A stretch of DNA of 25,311 bases from an uncultured Comamonadaceae bacterium. Its GTDB lineage: Bacteria > Pseudomonadota > Gammaproteobacteria > Burkholderiales > Burkholderiaceae. Location of the stretch: NCBI GenBank assembly GCA_946482595.1, contig CAMLSD010000074.1:1-25311 (forward strand). Direction: 5' to 3'. The notes under the pieces were generated by a model, which was not told the DNA's origin, searched no databases, and saw nothing but the letters and a program-made list of their open reading frames with translations. Shown here in pieces: positions 1-6,962 of the stretch. Each line of letters begins with the position of its first letter. Positions within the stretch are counted from its first letter, which is position 1. The position numbers and the translations under genes are program-made.

Positions 1-90
1 AAGGAGTTCTACCTCGGCATGGGCGGCGGCGACCGCAAGAGCTTCCGCGACGTCAAGAGCTACAAGCGCCGCAAGCGCTGGCTGGCCTGA
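1..90 (+). CDS. C-terminal end of a LivF-like branched-chain amino acid ABC transporter ATP-binding protein (partial)
   Basis: Only the last 29 codons are present; the frame is open from base 1 to a TGA at 88-90. The tail starts KEFYLGMGGG and ends in a basic stretch (YKRRKRWLA). From family knowledge, the 'EFYLG' end after the ATPase core is typical of LivF/LivG-like ATPases of branched-chain amino acid transporters in Burkholderiales. Walker A, Walker B and the signature motif would lie upstream, outside the window. The gene is on the same strand as, and 59 bases before, a small unknown gene and then a PaaK-like ligase. Such ABC-plus-acyl-CoA-ligase clusters often take up and activate aromatic or carboxylic acids, so the substrate need not be an amino acid. 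The family call rests on the tail alone. Confidence 0.6.
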   Translation, partial: KEFYLGMGGGDRKSFRDVKSYKRRKRWLA

Positions 91-149
91 TGCCCCTCGC
101 GCTGTGATCGGACGTTTCCTGAACCCGGATCGGACTGCGGCCTGCGACC

Positions 150-449
150 ATGACCTCTGACGACTTCTTTGCGCTTCCCCCGTTCAAGCCCGACGACGCC
201 CTCGTCCAGCTGCGCCGCAGCCTGCGCGAGCTGCGCGCACTGTCGGAGCGCAACGAGGGCTTCGAGCTGCGCGGACAGCCGGTGGTGCAGCTCGCACTCG
301 GGCCGCAGGGCGATCACCTGCAGGCCCGCCTGGTGCGCCAGCCCGCACGCAGCCCGGAGTGGGACCTTCGCACCCTGCGCAGTGCAGCCGACGTGCGCGA
401 CTTCATCGACGAGGTGAAGCGCCGCCTGAACCGATGGAGCGACGAATGA
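150..449 (+). CDS. Small hypothetical protein coupled to the PaaK-like ligase
   Basis: This 99-residue protein has no signal peptide or membrane segment and I do not recognise its family. It looks like a soluble alpha/beta protein: an acidic N-terminus (MTSDDFFALPPFKP), an Arg/Leu-rich helix around residues 18-35 (LRRSLRELRAL), a central beta-like part, and a charged C-terminal helix (VRDFIDEVKRRLNRW). Its stop overlaps the start of the downstream ligase gene in an ATGA (446-449), so the two are probably translationally coupled. There is no strong Shine-Dalgarno sequence before the ATG at 150. Codon use resembles the neighbours and the position between ABC ATPase and ligase supports a real gene. 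It may be an accessory protein of the ligase or transporter; that is inference from position only. Confidence 0.7.
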   Translation: MTSDDFFALPPFKPDDALVQLRRSLRELRALSERNEGFELRGQPVVQLALGPQGDHLQARLVRQPARSPEWDLRTLRSAADVRDFIDEVKRRLNRWSDE

Positions 450-1717
450 GCGCCTCGATGGATCTCTACGACAGCCTCGAATCCCGCAGCCCCGATGCCC
501 GCGAGGCGGCCCTGATGGCTCGCCTGCCGGCCCAGGTCGAGCATGCCCGCACCCGCACGGCCGCGTTTGCCGCCGTGCTGGACGGTGTCGACGCGCTGGC
601 GATCACCAGCCGCGCGGCCCTGGCAAAGCTGCCGGTCACGCGCAAGCACGAGTTGCTGGAGCGGCAGAAGGCCACACGCCAGGCCGACGTGTTCGGCGGT
701 TTCTCGGCCATCGGCTGGCGCGGCATGGGCGGTGGCGCCGGTGCGCGCCGGGTCTTCCAGTCGCCCGGCCCCATCTACGAGCCCGAGGGCGAGGCGAGCG
801 ACTACTGGCGCATGGCTCGCGCGATGTTTGCCGCCGGTTTTCGCGCCGGCGACCTGGTGCACAACAGCTTCAGCTACCACCTCACACCGGCCGGCTCGAT
901 GATGGAGACCGGCGCCCAGGCGCTGGGCTGCACGGTGTTCCCCGGTGGTGTGGGCAACACGGAGCTGCAGTTGCAGGCCATCGGTGAACTGCGGCCTGCA
1001 GCCTACGCCGGCACGCCCAGCTTCCTGCGCATCCTGCTCGACAAGGCGGCGGAGGACGGCATGCCCCCGGCATCGCTGAGCAAGGCCATGGTGTCGGGCG
1101 AGGCCTGCCCGCCGTCGCTTCGCCAGTACTTCAGTGACCGCGGGGTCGCGGCCTACCAGTGTTATGCCACCGCCGACCTGGGCCTGATCGCCTATGAAAC
1201 CTCAGCCCGTGAGGGGCTGGTGCTCGATGAACAGGTGATCGTCGAGATCGTGCGACCCGGCACCGGGGACCCGGTCCCGGACGGTGAAGTGGGCGAGGTG
1301 GTGGTGACCACGCTGAACCCGGACTACCCGCTGATCCGCTTCGGCACCGGCGATCTGTCGGCGGTGCTGGCCGGCCCCTGCCCGACCGGGCGCACCAACA
1401 CCCGCATCAAGGGCTGGATGGGGCGGGCCGATCAGACCACCAAGGTGCGCGGCATGTTCGTGCACCCGGCGCAGGTGGCCGAGATCGCACGTCGGCATGC
1501 CGAGGTGCAGCGGGCACGGCTGGTGGTGAGCGGCGAGATGGCCCAGGACCACATGGCGCTGAAGGTCGAGGTGGCGGGCATCCCGGAAGGGCTCAGCCAG
1601 CGGCTGGCCGACACCGTGCGCGACGTCACCAAACTGCGCGCCGATGTTGAACTGGTGGCACCCGGCAGCCTGCCCAATGACGGCAAGGTGATCGAGGACG
1701 CACGCAGCTATCAGTAA
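446..1717 (+). CDS. PaaK-like AMP-forming acyl-CoA ligase (phenylacetate-CoA ligase family)
   Basis: A 423-residue protein related to phenylacetate-CoA ligase. The start at 446 is chosen because it overlaps the previous stop (ATGA); the open frame runs further upstream but through the previous gene. Family blocks visible: GDLVHNSFSYHL (about 135-146), GGVGNTELQ and AGTPSFLRI (about 165-195), the adenylate-binding area YATADLGLIAYE, the hinge-like RFGTGDLS, GRADQTTKVRGMFVHP, and a C-terminal NDGKVIEDAR holding the lysine position of the small domain. The usual Ser/Thr/Gly-rich P-loop (SSGTTGKP in PaaK) is missing; its place, around residues 100-113, reads RRVFQSPGPIYEPEG. Known family chemistry is ATP-dependent CoA thioester formation from an aromatic or carboxylic acid. 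The neighbouring ABC ATPase suggests the ligase activates imported substrate. Substrate unknown, and activity uncertain given the P-loop. Confidence 0.82.
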   Translation: MSASMDLYDSLESRSPDAREAALMARLPAQVEHARTRTAAFAAVLDGVDALAITSRAALAKLPVTRKHELLERQKATRQADVFGGFSAIGWRGMGGGAGARRVFQSPGPIYEPEGEASDYWRMARAMFAAGFRAGDLVHNSFSYHLTPAGSMMETGAQALGCTVFPGGVGNTELQLQAIGELRPAAYAGTPSFLRILLDKAAEDGMPPASLSKAMVSGEACPPSLRQYFSDRGVAAYQCYATADLGLIAYETSAREGLVLDEQVIVEIVRPGTGDPVPDGEVGEVVVTTLNPDYPLIRFGTGDLSAVLAGPCPTGRTNTRIKGWMGRADQTTKVRGMFVHPAQVAEIARRHAEVQRARLVVSGEMAQDHMALKVEVAGIPEGLSQRLADTVRDVTKLRADVELVAPGSLPNDGKVIEDARSYQ

Positions 1718-1735
1718 GGGTGAGCGTGAGGGTGA

Positions 1736-1754
1736 GCAGGCCCGCGCGGGCTGC
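1736..1754. terminator. GC-rich hairpin between convergent genes
   Basis: The 57-base gap between the ligase gene (+) and the cupin gene (-) contains the near-perfect inverted repeat GCAGGCCCGCGCGGGCTGC. It can fold on either strand and lies where both converging transcripts would end. Neither side has a T-run, so intrinsic termination would be weak. A short direct repeat (GGTGAGC, GGGTGAGC) precedes it at 1718-1738. Confidence 0.35.
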
Positions 1755-1774
1755 CCCGGCGTCGGTTCACTCGC

Positions 1775-2140
1775 TCACGCGCGCGTGACCACCACAAAGT
1801 GCTTGCGCACCGGTTCGACCACCTCGAACATCCCTTCGAAACCGGCCGGGATCACCGCACCCTGGCCGGCCGCGACCTCGGTGACCCGCCCCTGGGCATC
1901 GTGCAGGCGCACCCGGCCTTCGAGCACAAAGAAGTATTCGTCCTCGCCGGGCGGGAACACGATGCGCCAGCTGCCGACCTCGCACTGCCAGATGCCGCAG
2001 CTCAGGTCGCCGCGCGCGCTTTCGTACAGGGACCAGGTTTCGCGGCGCGGCGCGCCCTGCACGCGGCGTTCTTCGCGGGGGAAGTCCACGACCGGATCAC
2101 CGGCCGGCGGATCGAAACGGACAATCTGGGGGGTTGTCAT
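1775..2140 (-). CDS. Small cupin-fold protein (DUF861/Cupin_3 type)
   Basis: The preferred start is the ATG at 2140, giving 121 residues (MTTPQIVRF...). The frame is open to 2320, but the extra N-terminus is Arg-rich and overlaps the end of the rhodanese gene, so I reject it. The sequence is a single cupin barrel: GIWQCEVGSWRIVFPP, then EDEYFFVLEGRVRLHD, then the turn GQGAVIPAGFEGMFEV and a closing HFVVV strand. This arrangement, with the Gly-Trp start and the glutamate-rich E-x-x-x-V-L-E-G motif, fits the Cupin_3 (DUF861) group, which includes EutQ-like and ureidoglycine-related cupins. There is no signal peptide, so it is cytoplasmic. It lies 79 bases downstream of the rhodanese gene on the same strand and may share its transcript. 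No substrate can be assigned. Confidence 0.8.
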   Translation of the reverse strand: MTTPQIVRFDPPAGDPVVDFPREERRVQGAPRRETWSLYESARGDLSCGIWQCEVGSWRIVFPPGEDEYFFVLEGRVRLHDAQGRVTEVAAGQGAVIPAGFEGMFEVVEPVRKHFVVVTRA

Positions 2141-2219
2141 GGCAAGGCGGGGTGGATGGAACACCTCGCATTGTGGCCGCTGGCGTGCGCCGGCCGGCGG
2201 ACGCCGGCGCAGCGCCCGT

Positions 2220-2819
2220 TCAGTGCGCGCTTGCCTCGAGCCGAGCCACGGCGCGAGGCGACCACACGTGTGAACGGCGCAGCGCATCACCGGCCATCGG
2301 ACCGGCCTGGCCGTCGTCACGCAGCACCGTCAGGCGCTGCGGCACCGGGCGGCGCAGCGACTCATCCTGTGACAGTGCCGCGCCGGCCTGCTGCCATTCG
2401 GCCACGCCACCCACCAGCCAGTGCACCTTGCCGGCCGCGACGCGTTCGAGCGTGCGGTACAGCGCCATCACGCGGGCGTCACCGGGCTGGCCGTAGACGA
2501 TCACCTCCCGCGACAGGTCGATCCCGGCGTCCGAGACGGCCTGCTGCAGTGCGTCCAGCGCGGGCTCGGCCGAGCCATCGCCCAGCCAGTCGGTCCGGGC
2601 CTGCACGGCCCCGGGCAGGTGACCGGCGAGGTAGTCAGTGCGTTCACGCAGGTCCCAGACGATGGCGCCGCGCGACACCGCAGCTTGCGCAACATGGGCC
2701 CCCACCACCTCGGCCCGCGCCACGCTGGCACTGCCCAGCACGGCCGTCACGAGCACGGCGGCCTGGGCCATGCCACGCCAGCCAAGCCACTGCGCATTCG
2801 GGGAGGACAACCGGGACAT
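2220..2819 (-). CDS. Exported rhodanese-fold protein lacking the catalytic cysteine
   Basis: The ATG at 2819 gives 199 residues; the longer frame to 2903 would put about 28 residues before a good signal peptide. The N-terminus has a basic Trp/Arg segment, a hydrophobic core (AQAAVLVTAVLGSA, about 18-31) and an Ala-X-Ala cleavage site (ARA at 34-36), so periplasmic export is predicted. The mature part has the single rhodanese domain pattern: VWDLRERTDYLAGHLPGAV (about 54-72), a central strand and loop VIVYGQPGDAR (106-116), and HWLVGGVAEWQQAG (133-146). In active rhodaneses the loop reads C-x-x-G-x-R after the VY strand; here residue 110 is Gly (codon GGC). No cysteine occurs anywhere in the protein, so sulfurtransferase activity is unlikely. 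It is divergent from the Bug receptor gene. Confidence 0.85.
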   Translation of the reverse strand: MSRLSSPNAQWLGWRGMAQAAVLVTAVLGSASVARAEVVGAHVAQAAVSRGAIVWDLRERTDYLAGHLPGAVQARTDWLGDGSAEPALDALQQAVSDAGIDLSREVIVYGQPGDARVMALYRTLERVAAGKVHWLVGGVAEWQQAGAALSQDESLRRPVPQRLTVLRDDGQAGPMAGDALRRSHVWSPRAVARLEASAH

Positions 2820-2900
2820 CACGACCACCTGGACAGAACAACGGATGTCCGTCAGGGTAGGCGGGCCCCTTATTCGCGTCCAATACGGAATCGTCATCTG

Positions 2901-2929
2901 CATATCGCCTGAAGCAATAAGGCGATATG
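2901..2929. promoter_or_regulatory. Perfect 10-bp inverted repeat in a divergent promoter region (operator candidate)
   Basis: The left arm CATATCGCCT (2901-2910) and right arm AGGCGATATG (2920-2929) are exact reverse complements around a 9-base AT-rich spacer. It sits between the divergent rhodanese (start 2819) and Bug receptor (start 3048) genes, where a dimeric repressor or activator would act on one or both. It has no T-run and lies upstream of both genes, so a terminator is unlikely. Which regulator binds cannot be told; no regulator gene is adjacent. Confidence 0.5.
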
Positions 2930-3047
2930 ACCCTCCTGATTGATGCGCGGCAGCCCCCTTACGTAGTTTCCGTCATGGCGCCTCCCGGACAGGGCCCTAC
3001 GATTCAGCCGTTCTTACCACCGTGTCCACATTTCAGGAGACGCACAC

Positions 3048-4022
3048 ATGAAGAAGCTGTTGCTGGCCGCCACCGCGGCTCTGGCGGTGTCCGGGGCCTT
3101 CGCCCAGGACTTTCCCGGCTCCAAGCCGGTGACGTTTGTGGTGCCGTTTGCAGCCGGCGGCCCGACCGACAAGGTGGCTCGTGACCTCGCCGAAGCCATG
3201 CGCAAACCGCTGGGCGGCCAGGTGATCGTCGAAAACGTGGCTGGCGCCGGCGGCACGCTGGGCGGCACCAAGGTTGCCAAGGCATCGGCCGACGGCTACA
3301 CGCTGCTGCTGTGGCACATCGGCATCTCGACCGCCCCGGCGCTGTACCGCAACCTGCAGTTCAAGCCCCTGGACGACTTCGAGTACCTCGGCCTGATCAA
3401 TGAAGTGCCGATGACGCTGATCTCGCGCCCGACGCTGCCGGCGAACAACTACGCCGAGCTCAGCAAGTGGATCAACGACAACAAGGGCAAGATCAACCTG
3501 GCCAATGCCGGCCTGGGCGCCGCGTCGCACCTGTGCGGCCTGCTGCTGCAGTCGACCTGGAAGGTCGACATGGTCACGGTCCCGTACAAGGGCACCGGCC
3601 CGGCCATGACCGACCTGATCGGCGGGCAGGTCGACATCATGTGCGACCAGACCACGAACACCACGCCGCAGATCGAAGGCAAGAAGGTCAAGGCCTTTGC
3701 CGTGACCAGCACGAAGCGCCTGAACACGCCGACGCTGAAGGACCTGCCGACGCTGGACGAAGCCGGCCTGAAGGGCTTTGACGTGTCGATCTGGCACGGC
3801 CTGTACGCGCCGAAGGGCACGCCCAAGCCGGTGCTCGACAAGATCAATGCTGCACTGAAGGTCGCCCTGAAGGACCCCGACTTCATCAAGCGCCAGGAAG
3901 CCCTGGGTGCCGTGGTGACGACCGATGCCCGCGTGAACCCGGCTGACCACAAGAAGTTCGTCGAGGCCGAGATCAACAAGTGGGGCCCGGTCATCAAGGC
4001 CGCCGGCCAGTACGCCGACTGA
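3048..4022 (+). CDS. Bug-family tripartite tricarboxylate transporter substrate-binding protein
   Basis: A 324-residue periplasmic solute receptor. The N-terminus is a classic Sec signal peptide (MKKLLLAATAALAVSGAFA, cleavage after about residue 19). Then come the Bug family hallmarks: KPVTFVVPFAAGGPTDKVAR, VIVENVAGAGGTLGG, ADGYTLLLWHIG, later VPYKGTGPAMTDLIGGQVDIM, and VSIWHGLYAPKGTPKPV near the C-terminus. AGAFSS at 3033-3038 reads CAGGAG, a good ribosome-binding site ten bases before the ATG. From family knowledge, Bug proteins bind small carboxylates or amides in the periplasm; in Burkholderiales many are orphans with no TctA/TctB membrane genes next to them, as here. The gene is single, followed by a strong terminator, and may be controlled through the inverted repeat at 2901-2929. 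The ligand cannot be predicted. Confidence 0.93.
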   Translation: MKKLLLAATAALAVSGAFAQDFPGSKPVTFVVPFAAGGPTDKVARDLAEAMRKPLGGQVIVENVAGAGGTLGGTKVAKASADGYTLLLWHIGISTAPALYRNLQFKPLDDFEYLGLINEVPMTLISRPTLPANNYAELSKWINDNKGKINLANAGLGAASHLCGLLLQSTWKVDMVTVPYKGTGPAMTDLIGGQVDIMCDQTTNTTPQIEGKKVKAFAVTSTKRLNTPTLKDLPTLDEAGLKGFDVSIWHGLYAPKGTPKPVLDKINAALKVALKDPDFIKRQEALGAVVTTDARVNPADHKKFVEAEINKWGPVIKAAGQYAD

Positions 4023-4050
4023 TCGACCCCCGTCGACCGACACGTCGACC

Positions 4051-4077
4051 GGAAGCTGCCGCCGCGGCGGGGCTTCC
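4051..4077 (+). terminator. GC-rich hairpin after the Bug receptor gene
   Basis: GGAAGC and GCTTCC flank a CCGCCGCGGCGG core, giving a long stem about 30 bases after the stop at 4022. It has no T-run of its own and precedes the clearer terminator at 4087-4122. It may protect the transcript 3' end or aid termination. Confidence 0.4.
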
Positions 4078-4086
4078 ACCGGTATG

Positions 4087-4122
4087 AGCCGCCCGGGCAC
4101 CAGTGCCCCGGCGGCTTTTTTT
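4087..4122 (+). terminator. Intrinsic terminator of the Bug receptor gene
   Basis: The stem arms GCCGCCCGGGCA and TGCCCCGGCGGC (one mismatch) around CCAG are followed by seven Ts at 4116-4122. This is a textbook rho-independent terminator for the + strand. The last T is also the first base of the reverse-complemented dtd stop codon, so the terminator abuts the convergent dtd gene. Confidence 0.85.
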
Positions 4123-4571
4123 CATTCGGGCGGGGCCAGCCGCATCGGGATCGTCACCGGGCCGTCATTGACGAGGTGAACCTGCATGTCGGCGCCAAAT
4201 TCGCCGGTGGCCACCTCAGGGTGGCGCAGGCGCGCCTGAGTCACGACGCGCTCGTAGAGCCGGCGCCCTTCGTCCGCGCCAGCGGCCTGCGCAAAACTCG
4301 GCCGGTTGCCGCCCGAGGTGTCGGCGGCGAGCGTGAACTGCGAAACCAGCAGCAGGCCGCCGCCGACGTCCTGCACGCTCAGGTTCATCCGGCCCGCCGG
4401 GTCGCTGAAGATGCGCAGCTTGAGCAGCTTGTCGACCAGACGGTCGGCCTGGGCATCGGTGTCCCCGCGTTCGGCGCACACCAGCACCAGCAGGCCCTGG
4501 GCGATGGCGCCGGTGACACGCCCGTCGACCTCCACACGCGCCTCGCGCACCCGCTGCACCAGCGCGAGCAT
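4122..4571 (-). CDS. dtd: D-aminoacyl-tRNA deacylase
   Basis: A 149-residue cytoplasmic enzyme that hydrolyses D-amino acids, classically D-Tyr, from mischarged tRNA, and also acts on Gly-tRNA(Ala). The normal family length is about 145-150. The N-terminus (MLALVQRV) is canonical. The two active-site motifs are present: SQFTLAAD (77-84) and NDGPVT (135-140), the latter with the Gly-Pro pair whose cis peptide bond gives chiral selection. Its ATG at 4571 overlaps the stop of the upstream CDF gene by one base (TGATG), so translation is coupled. The same-strand order tyrS, CDF, dtd puts the synthetase most prone to D-Tyr charging in one likely operon with its proofreading enzyme. Confidence 0.96.
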   Translation of the reverse strand: MLALVQRVREARVEVDGRVTGAIAQGLLVLVCAERGDTDAQADRLVDKLLKLRIFSDPAGRMNLSVQDVGGGLLLVSQFTLAADTSGGNRPSFAQAAGADEGRRLYERVVTQARLRHPEVATGEFGADMQVHLVNDGPVTIPMRLAPPE

Positions 4572-5470
4572 CAGGAGGCCTCCGGTGCGTCGGGCGCACG
4601 CTCGGACAGCGGTTCCACATGGGTGGGCAGCAACTCGATGGTCACACGCAGCCGGGGCACGGCGTCCATCAGCGCGCGCTCGACGACCTCGCGCTGCGCG
4701 GCCGCCGTTGCGAGCGACCAGCTGCCGGGCACATGCATGTGCAGCTCACAGAACTTCAGGGTGGCCGCACGGCGCGTGCGGACCGAATCGAACCGCAGTT
4801 CGGCGCCAGCCAGATCCACCAGCACCCGATCGATGGCCTGCCGTTCGCTGTCGGACAGGGCCCGGTCCATCAGGCCGTCGACCGAACGACGCACCAGGCT
4901 CCAGGCCTCGACCATGATGTTGAGCGCCACGGCGATGGCCAGCAGCGGGTCCAACCACAGCCAACCGGTCACCGGCACCAGCAGCACGCCGCCAGCCACG
5001 CCGGCCGACGTCCAGACGTCGGTCATCAGGTGACGGCCACCCGCCTCCAGCGCGATCGAGTCATGGGCCCGGGCCGCCCGCAGCAGCACCCAGGCCACGG
5101 CACCGTTGATGACCGAACTCACCAGGGACAGCACCACCCCCAGCCCGATGGCCTCGACCGGCTGGGGCGAAATCAACCGCTCCACCGCCACCCAGACGAT
5201 GGCCGCACCGGCCGCCAGGATCAGCAGGCCCTCGAAACCGCTGGAGAAGTACTCAGCCTTGCCATGGCCATACGGGTGGTCATCGTCCGGCGGCGTGTGG
5301 GCCACCGCAACCATGGCCAGGCCGAACAGCGCCGCCGCCAGATTGACGAAGGACTCCATCGCATCGGACAGCAGCCCGACCGAACCGGTCACCCACCAGG
5401 CGGCCATCTTCAGGCCGATCGTCGCCACCGCTGCCGCGACCGACAGCTTCAGGTAGCGCGTGAGGTTCAT
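4571..5470 (-). CDS. Cation diffusion facilitator (CDF) family metal transporter
   Basis: A 299-residue inner-membrane CDF protein, FieF/MMT1-like. About six hydrophobic segments fill residues 8-185, followed by a cytoplasmic ferredoxin-like domain (about 200-290) of the type that dimerises and senses metal. Signature pieces: [18 protein letters not shown] in TM2, [11 protein letters not shown] (65-74) and HLMTDVWTS in TM5. The TM5 half of the transport site is canonical (H147, D151), but the TM2 half reads E39 and N43, where FieF has two aspartates and ZitB-type proteins have His/Asp. This E-x-x-x-N form occurs in a CDF subgroup and implies a different metal preference. Known role: proton-coupled efflux of divalent metal (Zn, Fe, Mn, Co or Cd); the metal is not predictable here. 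It lies 21 bases after tyrS and overlaps dtd by one base. Confidence 0.92.
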   Translation of the reverse strand: MNLTRYLKLSVAAAVATIGLKMAAWWVTGSVGLLSDAMESFVNLAAALFGLAMVAVAHTPPDDDHPYGHGKAEYFSSGFEGLLILAAGAAIVWVAVERLISPQPVEAIGLGVVLSLVSSVINGAVAWVLLRAARAHDSIALEAGGRHLMTDVWTSAGVAGGVLLVPVTGWLWLDPLLAIAVALNIMVEAWSLVRRSVDGLMDRALSDSERQAIDRVLVDLAGAELRFDSVRTRRAATLKFCELHMHVPGSWSLATAAAQREVVERALMDAVPRLRVTIELLPTHVEPLSERAPDAPEAS

Positions 5471-5491
5471 GCGGCAGCGCCAGAGCGGGTG

Positions 5492-6766
5492 TCAGGCCAG
5501 CGTGACGCGGGCGAACTTGCGCTTGCCGACCTGCACGACGTAAGTGCCCGCTTCGACCTTGAGGCCCTTGTCGCTGATGGTGGTGCCGTCGATCTTCACG
5601 CCACCTTGCTCCACCATGCGCATGGCCTCGCTGCCCGAGGCCACCAGGTTGGCCTGCTTGAGCAAGGCACCGATGCCCAGGGGCGCACCGGACAGCGAAA
5701 GCTCGGGAATGTCGTCGGGCACACCGCCACGCGCGCGGTTGTTGAAGTCGGCTTCGGCCTCGTCGGCGGCCTGGGCACTGTGGAAGCGTGCGGTGATCTC
5801 CTTGGCCAGCATCACCTTGGCTTCCTTGGGGTTGCGACCCGCCTCGACCTCGGCCTTCAGGCGCGCGATCTCGGCCTCCGAGCGGAAGCTCAGCAGCGTG
5901 AAGTACTTCCACATCAGCGTGTCGCTGATCGACAGCAGCTTGGCGAACATGTCCTTGGCCGGCTCGGCGATGCCGATGTAGTTGCCTTTGGACTTGGACA
6001 TCTTCTCGACACCGTCCAGCCCTTCGAGCAGCGGCATCGTGAGGATGCACTGAGGCTCCTGGCCGTATTCCTGCTGCAGGTGGCGCCCCATCAGCAGGTT
6101 GAACTTCTGGTCGGTGCCGCCCAGTTCGAGGTCGCTGCGCAAGGCCACCGAGTCATAACCCTGCATCAGCGGATACAGGAACTCGTGCACGGAAATCGGC
6201 GTGCCGGCCTTGAACCGGTCATGAAAGTCGTTGCGCTCCATCATGCGGGCCACGGTGTACCGGGCCGCCAGCTGGATCATGCCGCGCGCCCCCAGCGGAT
6301 CGCTCCACTCGGAGTTGTACCGGATCTCGGTACGCGCCGGGTCGAGCACCAGGCTGGCCTGACGGTAGTAGGTTTCGGCATTCGCCTTGATCTGCTCGGC
6401 CGTCAGCGGCGGGCGGGTGGTGTTGCGCCCGGACGGGTCGCCGATCATCGAGGTGAAGTCGCCGATCAGGAAGATCACCGTGTGCCCCAGGTCCTGGAGC
6501 TGACGCATCTTGTTCAGCACGACGGTATGGCCGACATGGATGTCCGGCGCCGTCGGGTCCAGCCCGAGCTTGATGCGCAGTGGCACGCCAGTTGCTTCAG
6601 AACGTGCAAGCTTGTGCAGCCAGTCTTCCTGAGGCAAAAGTTCGTCACATCCTCGCAAGGAAACGCTCATCGCCTCACGAACCTTGTCAGTGATCGGGTA
6701 CTTCGGGGCAGAAGCCGACACTTGGTGAGTACTTGTGACGGAAGACTGAGCAGCAGGAGTGGACAT
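5492..6766 (-). CDS. tyrS: Tyrosyl-tRNA synthetase
   Basis: Joins tyrosine to tRNA(Tyr) in the cytoplasm. The chosen ATG at 6766 gives 424 residues; the frame opens as far as 6862 but the extra residues run into the divergent promoter region. It is a class I synthetase with HVGH (77-80) as the HIGH motif and KMSKS (255-259) on the catalytic loop. The block [15 protein letters not shown] and the KMSKSKGN form mark the TyrZ-like type, distinct from the E. coli TyrS type with KFGKT. The C-terminal 60 or so residues form an S4 RNA-binding domain ([14 protein letters not shown]). The first 22 residues are Ser/Thr/Ala-rich and probably disordered, so a later start cannot be excluded. It leads a likely tyrS-CDF-dtd operon. 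Confidence 0.96.
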   Translation of the reverse strand: MSTPAAQSSVTSTHQVSASAPKYPITDKVREAMSVSLRGCDELLPQEDWLHKLARSEATGVPLRIKLGLDPTAPDIHVGHTVVLNKMRQLQDLGHTVIFLIGDFTSMIGDPSGRNTTRPPLTAEQIKANAETYYRQASLVLDPARTEIRYNSEWSDPLGARGMIQLAARYTVARMMERNDFHDRFKAGTPISVHEFLYPLMQGYDSVALRSDLELGGTDQKFNLLMGRHLQQEYGQEPQCILTMPLLEGLDGVEKMSKSKGNYIGIAEPAKDMFAKLLSISDTLMWKYFTLLSFRSEAEIARLKAEVEAGRNPKEAKVMLAKEITARFHSAQAADEAEADFNNRARGGVPDDIPELSLSGAPLGIGALLKQANLVASGSEAMRMVEQGGVKIDGTTISDKGLKVEAGTYVVQVGKRKFARVTLA

Positions 6767-6801
6767 ACGGGTTTTTTCAGAGAGGGACGGCAGAAGGCGG
6801 T

Positions 6802-6810
6802 TGATATACT
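6802..6810 (+). promoter_or_regulatory. Candidate extended -10 promoter for the M23 peptidase-anmK operon
   Basis: TGA followed directly by TATACT (6805-6810) makes an extended -10 element (TGn-TATAAT-like) on the + strand. It lies in the 196-base divergent region between tyrS (-) and the peptidase gene (+). No clear -35 is seen, which extended -10 promoters tolerate. Transcription from here would give a leader of about 145 bases before the TTG at 6963. Confidence 0.4.
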
Positions 6811-6962
6811 CCGCCGCGCCAAGAACAAGCATTCCCAAGCGACCCCGGATTCTAGTGGACACCCTCTGGTGCCTCGGGTCCGCGGGCCAGGTTCAACACC
6901 TGGCGGCCTGCAGCCAGCGCCCGGCGCCTGCTGCAGTCTGCCTCCCAGCCAAAAGACCAGAA

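Noticed and set aside
2141..2320. Upstream extension of the cupin gene to an earlier start
   Set aside because: The extra residues are Arg/Pro-rich and overlap the end of the rhodanese gene; the internal ATG at 2140 starts a normal single-cupin protein.
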